From Bog-159 sp963843255 (GTDB lineage: Bacteria > Acidobacteriota > Terriglobia > Bryobacterales > Bryobacteraceae), in contig CAWJJQ010000010.1 of NCBI GenBank assembly GCA_963843255.1, forward strand, positions 558,001 to 622,000: a DNA stretch of 64,000 bases, written 5' to 3'. The notes under the pieces were generated by a model, which was given only the letters and a program-made list of their open reading frames with translations, searched no databases and had not been told where the DNA came from. Positions 58,303 to 64,000 of the stretch are shown here, in pieces (position 1 is the stretch's first letter; each line of letters begins with the position of its first letter). The translations under genes and the position numbers were made by a program.

Positions 58303-60654
58303 ATGTCCCGTTTTAGTTTCGCGTCTTTGATTGCCGCGGTAATGGTGTGCCCCGCACTGGCCTCTACTTCAGCGTGCCTTGCGCCGCCATCCGGCCTGGT
58401 GAGCTGGTGGCCGGGCGATACCGACAATAACGATATCGTGGGCAACAATAATCCGAACGCGGCCTCCGGTGTCACCCTGGTGCCGGCCGAAGTCTTGAAC
58501 GGGTTCACCCTCGGAACAAACGGATACCTGGAGGTTCCGGCCTCGAAGTCTTTGGAAAATCAAAATTTCACTTGGGCGGCGTGGGTCGAGCCGAATGGCG
58601 CGGGCCCAGACAACGACAGTACGGGCAGCAGCATCATACAACAGGATATCGACGACTATTCTCTATCGGTGGCGCTCTATTGGCGTTCCAAGGATAATCG
58701 GTTTGTTTTTGTTTTCGGAAATAGCAGCACTGAGACGTTCGCCTCCACGGACACCTTCGCTACCGGCAGTTTCTATCACGTGGCCGTTACATACGACGGC
58801 AACGTCTTCCGCATGTTCGTCAACGGTATGGCTGAAGGCTCTTTCACCGAAGCGAAAACCATCTCGTATTCGACCAATCCCTGGACCATCGGCTCTTCAG
58901 GCCAAATCGGTGTTGAGGTAGGTTTCCCGCGCACGCTGAACGGCATCGTGGACGAATTGCAGGCATTTAATCGCGCGCTGAGCCAGTCGGAATTGCAGGC
59001 CATTTACAACGCGGGATCGGCGGGCGAGTGCAAGAGCAATGTGGTTACCGGACCAGGGCCGGGACCGGGTCCCGGAACGGGCGGGGGCAGCGGCGCCAGC
59101 GTGAATGCGGCCAGCTACGCCAATCCTGTGCTGCCGTATTCGGCCATCGCGCAGGGGTCGTTGTTCTCCATCTTCGGGTCGAATCTGGGTCCGTCGAAGA
59201 GTCCCGCTCTCGCCTTTCCTCTAGCCACCACCCTCGGCGGCGTTTCCATCAGCGTTGCGCAAGGTTCCCATACGGTCGCCGCGATTCCGGTGTATGTCAG
59301 CGGATCGCAGTTGAACGCCATCATGCCTTCCAACACACCGCTGGGAACCGTCAACGTAACGGTCAACTATCAGGGGCAGAGTATCCAAGTGGGCACGGCG
59401 ATGATTGTGGCTGCCAGCGTCGGGATCTTCACCGACAATAGTTCCGGAAGTGGGCTGGGAGTAATCACGAACCCGTCCTATGTCCCAATCGGTTATAACT
59501 CCGCGGCCCATCCTGGCGACACTCTGATTATCTGGGCGACCGGTTTGGGCGCGATCAACGGAAAAGACGCAGATGCGCCGCCAGTAGGCAATGTCGGCCG
59601 GGTGCCCGTGATCTATTTTGGTGGAGCGCACGTGACGCCCAGCTACTACGGCAGATCCGGATGCTGCAGCGGACTGGATCAGATCGTATTTCAGGTCCCA
59701 CCGGATGTCGCCGGATGCAACGTTCCGGTGGCGGTGGAAGCAGGCACCACGGTCAGTAACTTCGTGAGTGTTCCAGTTGCTTCGAGCGGTAACACCTGCG
59801 CCGATCCGGGCGGCTTTTCGGCTTCGCAGTTATCCGCCATGACTTCCAAAGGTTCGGGGTCCATAGGCGGTATCTTCTATGACGTGTATAACGATACTTC
59901 GCCTGGTATCAACCTGTTCGGCGGAGGCAGCACGCAGGTTAGTACAGGCACCCAGGAACTGGCCACGTTCTACAAGTATCAGTTCACCAATGTGGACAAC
60001 TTCGCCCAAGTTCAGAATGCCGGCGCGTGCACCGTGTATCCGTTCAGCGGCACTTCGTTCGCCGGCGCGGGAGTGCTGGGTTCGGCCGGACTGGACGCGG
60101 GCAGCTCCATCACCGTGGCAGGCGGCGGCTCTCAGGGCCAGATTGCGGAGTCCTCGTCGAACAAAGGAATCTACAGCCAGGAATACGAACTGCCGGACGG
60201 GTCGGCGACATTTACGGGCACGGGAGGCGCCAGCGTGGGACCTTTCAGCGTACAACTGCCCATCACCGCGGAAAAACTGAGTTGGACAAATGAAAGCGAT
60301 ATTTCCGCCATTTCCAGGGCCAACGGAGTGCAGTTAACGTGGTCGGGCGCCGACCCCAACGGCACGGTCCAGATCACCGGGTTTTCGATCGGCGGTACCT
60401 CCGCGGCGACGGCCGCCGGCGCCGGATTCACGTGCACGGCCCCCGCGGGTCCCGGACAGTTTACGGTCCCGGCGGAGGTCCTGCTTACGTTGCCGGCGAG
60501 CGCCAGCCTGGGCAACAGCCTGCTGACGACCGTGACGGGATCGTTGGGTATCAGCCAGCTCGGCACGCCGGTTCCCTTCACCGCGACCGGTCTCGATCTC
60601 GGCTTCGCGCTGACGGAGGCGACGGTCACGAACTCGACGGTAACTTATCAGTAA
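58303..60654 (+). CDS. LamG plus TIGR03437 (Solibacter-type) secreted protein
   Basis: The 783-residue product follows a GGAGG ribosome-binding site. A signal peptide (LIAAVMVCPALASTSA) is followed by a LamG/concanavalin-like domain (about residues 25-245: LVSWWPGDTDNNDIVGNNNP, NGYLEVPASKSLENQNFTWA), a Gly/Pro linker (about 247-262), the TIGR03437 domain (about 265-490: NAASYANPVLPYSAIAQGSL, FSIFGSNLGPSKSPALAFPL, IIWATGLGAINGKD) and a further 290 residues I do not recognise. TIGR03437 is nearly confined to Solibacter relatives, so this is the strongest taxonomic marker here. It is secreted and possibly cell-surface bound. Confidence 0.92.
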   Translation: MSRFSFASLIAAVMVCPALASTSACLAPPSGLVSWWPGDTDNNDIVGNNNPNAASGVTLVPAEVLNGFTLGTNGYLEVPASKSLENQNFTWAAWVEPNGAGPDNDSTGSSIIQQDIDDYSLSVALYWRSKDNRFVFVFGNSSTETFASTDTFATGSFYHVAVTYDGNVFRMFVNGMAEGSFTEAKTISYSTNPWTIGSSGQIGVEVGFPRTLNGIVDELQAFNRALSQSELQAIYNAGSAGECKSNVVTGPGPGPGPGTGGGSGASVNAASYANPVLPYSAIAQGSLFSIFGSNLGPSKSPALAFPLATTLGGVSISVAQGSHTVAAIPVYVSGSQLNAIMPSNTPLGTVNVTVNYQGQSIQVGTAMIVAASVGIFTDNSSGSGLGVITNPSYVPIGYNSAAHPGDTLIIWATGLGAINGKDADAPPVGNVGRVPVIYFGGAHVTPSYYGRSGCCSGLDQIVFQVPPDVAGCNVPVAVEAGTTVSNFVSVPVASSGNTCADPGGFSASQLSAMTSKGSGSIGGIFYDVYNDTSPGINLFGGGSTQVSTGTQELATFYKYQFTNVDNFAQVQNAGACTVYPFSGTSFAGAGVLGSAGLDAGSSITVAGGGSQGQIAESSSNKGIYSQEYELPDGSATFTGTGGASVGPFSVQLPITAEKLSWTNESDISAISRANGVQLTWSGADPNGTVQITGFSIGGTSAATAAGAGFTCTAPAGPGQFTVPAEVLLTLPASASLGNSLLTTVTGSLGISQLGTPVPFTATGLDLGFALTEATVTNSTVTYQ

Positions 60655-60670
60655 AGCTCGGCAGGGCTCC

Positions 60671-60685
60671 GGCCCCGCGGGGGCC
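60671..60685. terminator. Possible hairpin after the LamG/TIGR03437 gene
   Basis: GGCCCC-GCG-GGGGCC is a perfect 6-bp stem 17 bases after the stop codon. There is no T-run, so it is a weak candidate. Confidence 0.3.
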
Positions 60686-60868
60686 AAGTGGGTCTCACGC
60701 AACGGTCTGAAAGATCATAATCTGCCGCGATGAGGGTTTGCCGGATCAAATCCACGTCGTGATCGGCCTCTTCGGCACGCGCTGCGCACGCCGGCCCGCC
60801 AGGCAGTGCATCGGCTTCTCTCCTCTAAGAAGCCACGTGCATAATCGGCGCTCCCTGCCGGTTTTGGG

Positions 60869-61510
60869 CTAGTCGTGCAGCACGATGTTCAGCAGCGAGG
60901 CGTGAACTTTGATCCCGCCGTTGTATTCGATGAAACCGAGTTTACGAAACCGGTTCATGAAAAAGCTGATCCGGGACCGGGTGGTGCCAATGAGCCCCGC
61001 CAGCGTCTCCTGGCTGATATCGGGGATCTCCAGCTCCGGTACGCCTTCCTTCCCGAAGTTAGCCAACAGTAAGAGCATCCGCGCCAGCCGCTTCTCGCTG
61101 GAATTGAACAGGTGATCTACCAGATCCGCCTCAATCCGAAGATTACGGGTGAGCACGTAAGATAGGACTGCCCCGGAAAAGACGTTATCGTCGCGGAGCA
61201 AGCGCAGCATGGCCGGCTTCGCCAGCCGCACTACGGAACACTCTGTCACAGCGGACGCACTGGACATGCGCTTCGCCTGTTGGATCAGGGACGCCTCGCC
61301 TATCAGGTCGCCCACGGTCAAAATGGCAATCACGGCCTCTTTGTGCTGCCGGGAGATGACGGACAGCTTAACTTTGCCTTTCTGGATCAGAAAAACGGCA
61401 TCCGCCGGATCGCCTTGGGAGTAAAGTACCTGTGCTTTGCGGTAGTGAAGGGTAGTCCCTTCCCGTATGATTGTGGCTTGGAGGATATCGGTATCTAAGG
61501 TCGGCTTCAT
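60869..61510 (-). CDS. Crp/Fnr-family transcriptional regulator
   Basis: The 213-residue product has a cNMP-binding beta-roll (about residues 15-120: YSQGDPADAVFLIQKGKVKL, TVGDLIGEASLIQQAKRMSS) and a Crp-type winged helix (about 150-205: IPDISQETLAGLIGTTRSRI, SFFMNRFRKLGFIEYNGGIK). The cysteines of an Fnr iron-sulfur cluster are absent, and residues binding cAMP are not clear, so the signal is unknown. The gene is a lone regulator, with no target evident beside it. Confidence 0.9.
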   Translation of the reverse strand: MKPTLDTDILQATIIREGTTLHYRKAQVLYSQGDPADAVFLIQKGKVKLSVISRQHKEAVIAILTVGDLIGEASLIQQAKRMSSASAVTECSVVRLAKPAMLRLLRDDNVFSGAVLSYVLTRNLRIEADLVDHLFNSSEKRLARMLLLLANFGKEGVPELEIPDISQETLAGLIGTTRSRISFFMNRFRKLGFIEYNGGIKVHASLLNIVLHD

Positions 61511-62341
61511 CTATGCAACTGCCGTCGCTTGCCTCAACGAGACCACCGCGGCCCGTGAAGCTTCGTCTTTTTCCACTGCTCATTTTATCACGGCAATTGG
61601 GGCAAAATCAGGCCTCAACGCCATAAATGGCATCTCGAATTCGCGCCGGAAATGGACCCGATAGACCTTTCCACGGCCGTGTTGGTCAGCACGACCACAG
61701 TCAGGCGTTTCGCCGGAATCGACGAACCAGCTATGCCGGTATACGCCATCCCACGCAACTGTTCCGGCCGACTGCGGTCTTTGCGCTTCTTAGGTTCCTT
61801 TACGACTGAAGTTCAATGCCCTGCCCGGCGCGGGTTTCAACCCATTTGTCTGGTCCGTGGTCATCAGTCTTACGCTCTCCGCCGACAGAATCGCGCGCCC
61901 GCCGCTGCGCAAAACCTCCAGGGAACTTCGAGAAGTCGCCCGGGGTCTCCGCCATTCCGCATCCGCCCGAAAGGATAAGAGTTGCGATCAAAAATGCGGT
62001 AGGGAGCAAAGCGAATGGAACCCGGTCCGATCCCAGGCCAACCAACTGGAGTGGCTCCATGCGTACAGGGCGCGGGGGACTATCGGCATACGGAAGCGCC
62101 AATCAAATTCTCCTGTAGGGAAAGCCCCGGCTGATCCAGACCGTGTTGGCAGCTTTCGGCCATGGCGAGCGCGGTTGCCGAGCCGATAGGCGTGATTATC
62201 GAGGACGGCAGGAAGATACGCCGAAGTAACCCGCCGGTCGATCACCGACAGGGCGCGGAAATTGTTTAGGGAGCAGGTTTTTTTCGTCACCAAACGTAGA
62301 CGAAATCACGGCCCTCACGCGCGTAGCCTCCGCCACGGTTT
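61511..62341. other. Gene-poor stretch
   Basis: I see no secure gene in these 830 bases. One minus-strand frame ending at 61800 includes ALLPTAFLIATLILSGGCGM, a lipoprotein-like leader with a lipobox, but the rest (FSKFPGGFAQRRARDSVGGE) looks unrelated to any family and no ribosome-binding site decides it. A plus-strand frame beginning MDPIDLSTAVLVSTTTVRRF at 61652 overlaps it and is equally weak. Both may be chance. Confidence 0.4.
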
Positions 62342-62560
62342 ATGCTGTATCGGGCGGCAAACAGATTCTGCTGCACACCCTGCCACGGGCGTTACCGCAA
62401 AGCGCTGGTCCGGATCGGGAGGCGTCTGGCCGATCTGGACGCCCTGCCCGAAGGCCTGAAGCAGGCGGTGGACGTATTGTGGTTCTATTTCGGGTATTGA
62501 GGACTGTTCACTTTTGTGGACCATAACGGCTGGCCCTACGTGCGGGTTTCGATGTAGCTT
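62342..62560 (+). pseudogene. Remnant of a small conserved acidobacterial protein
   Basis: One frame reads MLYRAANRFCCTPCHGRYRK, ALVRIGRRLADLDALPEGLK and QAVDVLWFYFGY, stops at 62498, and then continues in the same frame GLFTFVDHNGWPYVRVSM before another stop. The chain LWFYFGY-x-x-LFT-x-VD-x-NGW suggests one protein interrupted by a TGA. I do not know the family for certain. Confidence 0.45.
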
Positions 62561-62616
62561 TATGAAGGAGGCCGGGCGCGCTCTCCTCGGTCTCAATTGA
62601 TTCGGAGGTGGAAGTC

Positions 62617-64000
62617 ATGAGTTCCAGGCTGTCGCGGGTTTCGAGTCTGCTATTATTGGCTGCGTTTGCCGTCCCTAGCCTCCCGGGAGCGGTGCATGGA
62701 AAGTTGAAGGTCTCCGAAAATCATCGCTATCTGGAATATGACGACGGGACGCCCTTCTTTTACCTCGCCGACACCGCCTGGGAACTGTTCCACCGCCTGA
62801 ATCGGGAGGAGGCCGGGCGGTATCTGACGAACCGCTCGCAGAAGAGCTTCACCGTAATACAAGCAGTGATCCTGAGCGAACTTAACGGTCTCACTGCACC
62901 CAACGCGTACGGCGACCTACCATTGACTGGAGGCGACATCGGGAAGCCCAATGAGGCTTACTTCCGGCATGTCGACTTCATCATTGATAAGGCGGAGGAG
63001 TTGGGCTTGTTTGTAGGCGTTCTGCCAACTTGGGGCAAATATTGGAAATCGTCGAGTTCGATCTTCCCGAACCCGGAATCCGCGCGGCACTACGGGAAGT
63101 TTGTGGGCGCGCGCTACAAAGACAAGCCCGTTATCTGGATCCTCGGAGGCGACCGCGCCATTGACAACCAGCAGGAACGCGACACGGTGGACGCGCTGGC
63201 CGAAGGACTGCGGGAGGGCGATGGCGGCACCCACCTGATGACCTTTCATCCGGTTGGGCCGGGAGACTCCTCTGAAATGCTCAACGACGCGAAATGGCTG
63301 GATTTCAATATGTATCAGTCATCGCACGCCGCGCGCGACCACGACAACGGGCTCTATGCGGAACGCGATTTTCATCTTAAGCCGGAGAGACCTACACTCG
63401 ACGGAGAGAACCGGTACGAAGAGATCCCTGTGGGATTCTATCTGGCGGGAATGAGCGGATTGCAGCGATTCGACGATTTCGATGTCAGACAATCGGCCTA
63501 CTGGTCCGTACTGGCGGGGGCCTGCGGCCACACCTATGGCGATAACAATGTATGGCAGATGTACCAGCCGGCGCATTCCTCTGTTACAAAGGACCAACAG
63601 AAAACAGGCGCAGCGCAACCCGGCGGCCTGTTGGGAAATCCGTGGATGGGTCGAGAGGGCGGCATCATCGGTGCAAACGTTCCCTGGTACGAAGCGCTCG
63701 ACCGGCCCGGCGCCTACCAGATGCAGTATCTCCGCCGGTTGTTCGAGTCTGTGCCGTTCCGGAAGTTGGTGCCGGATCAAAGCATCATCCTGAATGGACC
63801 GGCAACCGGCGGCGCGAAGATCCGGTCCGCAAGATCGTCGGACGCCTCGTTTGCTATTCTCTACAGCCCGTACGGCGCCGCCTTCACGCTGGACAAGAGC
63901 GTGGTGAAGGCCACCCGGCTTAAAGAATTCTGGTACGATCCGCGCTATGGCGTTTCGTACGAAATCGATGAGCCGGAGCGCTGGGGCATCCAGACGTACA
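62617..64000 (+). CDS. DUF4038-type glycoside hydrolase, cut by the window end
   Basis: GGAGG eight bases before the ATG sets the start; 461 codons are visible with no stop. A signal peptide (SLLLLAAFAVPSLPGAV) precedes an apiosidase-like (DUF4038) TIM-barrel domain: KLKVSENHRYLEYDDGTPFF, YLADTAWELFHRLNREEAGR, GLFVGVLPTWGKYW and VIWILGGDRAIDNQQERDT, with the acidic residues expected of a glycosidase. The last visible part (about 380 onward) looks like the beta domain that follows in this family (PATGGAKIRSARSSDASFAI). It should act on plant-type glycans outside the cytoplasm. Confidence 0.9.
   Translation, partial: MSSRLSRVSSLLLLAAFAVPSLPGAVHGKLKVSENHRYLEYDDGTPFFYLADTAWELFHRLNREEAGRYLTNRSQKSFTVIQAVILSELNGLTAPNAYGDLPLTGGDIGKPNEAYFRHVDFIIDKAEELGLFVGVLPTWGKYWKSSSSIFPNPESARHYGKFVGARYKDKPVIWILGGDRAIDNQQERDTVDALAEGLREGDGGTHLMTFHPVGPGDSSEMLNDAKWLDFNMYQSSHAARDHDNGLYAERDFHLKPERPTLDGENRYEEIPVGFYLAGMSGLQRFDDFDVRQSAYWSVLAGACGHTYGDNNVWQMYQPAHSSVTKDQQKTGAAQPGGLLGNPWMGREGGIIGANVPWYEALDRPGAYQMQYLRRLFESVPFRKLVPDQSIILNGPATGGAKIRSARSSDASFAILYSPYGAAFTLDKSVVKATRLKEFWYDPRYGVSYEIDEPERWGIQTY

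Noticed and set aside
61652..61978. A 108-codon plus-strand gene in the gene-poor stretch
   Set aside because: No ribosome-binding site, no family pattern and Arg/Pro-rich composition; an equally long frame exists on the other strand.

Overview
The window looks like chromosome from an acidobacterium of the Bryobacterales/Solibacter group. This is inferred from several things seen together: GC-rich sequence, a large TonB-dependent receptor with an N-terminal carboxypeptidase-regulatory-like domain, a lone ADOP-type permease, a protein with the TIGR03437 (Solibacter-type) domain, a CRTAC1-like VCBS-repeat protein, many secreted hydrolases and Tat-signal sugar oxidoreductases, and GTG/TTG starts. 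No rRNA, plasmid origin, intact phage or intact insertion sequence is visible.

Region by region. 1-4.4 kb is a minus-strand housekeeping operon, transcribed ffh, rpsP, khpA, rimM, trmD, rplS, rnhB and then a cut-off membrane protein. Several 4-base start/stop overlaps link these genes. ffh carries a one-base frameshift in the sequence as given. 4.6-9.2 kb holds glutamate dehydrogenase, an orotate-phosphoribosyltransferase-like gene, a thiamine-binding-fold protein, a truncated Tat protein, two overlapping small genes and a VOC-SpoIIE fusion phosphatase. 9.3-12.6 kb is a secretion/pilus-like operon (secretin with a C-terminal cohesin domain, plus two pseudopilins). 12.7-19.1 kb has smpB, pepA, a PQQ-type propeller, a secreted alpha/beta hydrolase and an OFA-type MFS transporter. 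19.1-22.3 kb is a decayed stretch with gene fragments, inverted repeats and a 3 x 96 bp tandem repeat. 22.4-48.5 kb is a run of metabolic, envelope and regulatory genes: an esterase, a CAT-anticodon tRNA, UPF0182, a PIG-L deacetylase, Gfo/Idh/MocA, a YbhN-like protein, the TonB receptor, a LytS/LytR pair, an S9 peptidase, an aminotransferase, an aldo/keto reductase with a divergent AraC regulator, MsrA, YceI and others.

The most accessory parts are 42.2-44.1 kb and 51.0-56.3 kb. The first has a tiny conserved-looking ORF, an intact hicB followed by a hicA with an internal out-of-frame deletion, a vapC damaged in the same way, and a truncated OmpA-like gene. The second has a compact three-gene operon: a LysM/peptidoglycan-binding adaptor-like protein, a protein with clan-CD (caspase/CHAT-like) His-Gly and Ala-Cys-Asn motifs, and a propeller-like protein. 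It is followed by a Phd-RelE toxin-antitoxin pair, a 39-codon ORF, a dead tyrosine recombinase and a RelE-AbrB pair. The three-gene operon is the best candidate for an undescribed system; an effector or peptidase role for it is inference.

56.4-64 kb has a VCBS-repeat protein, the LamG/TIGR03437 protein, a Crp/Fnr regulator, a gene-poor stretch and a DUF4038-type glycoside hydrolase running off the end. A family of double-hairpin intergenic repeats occurs in at least three gaps.
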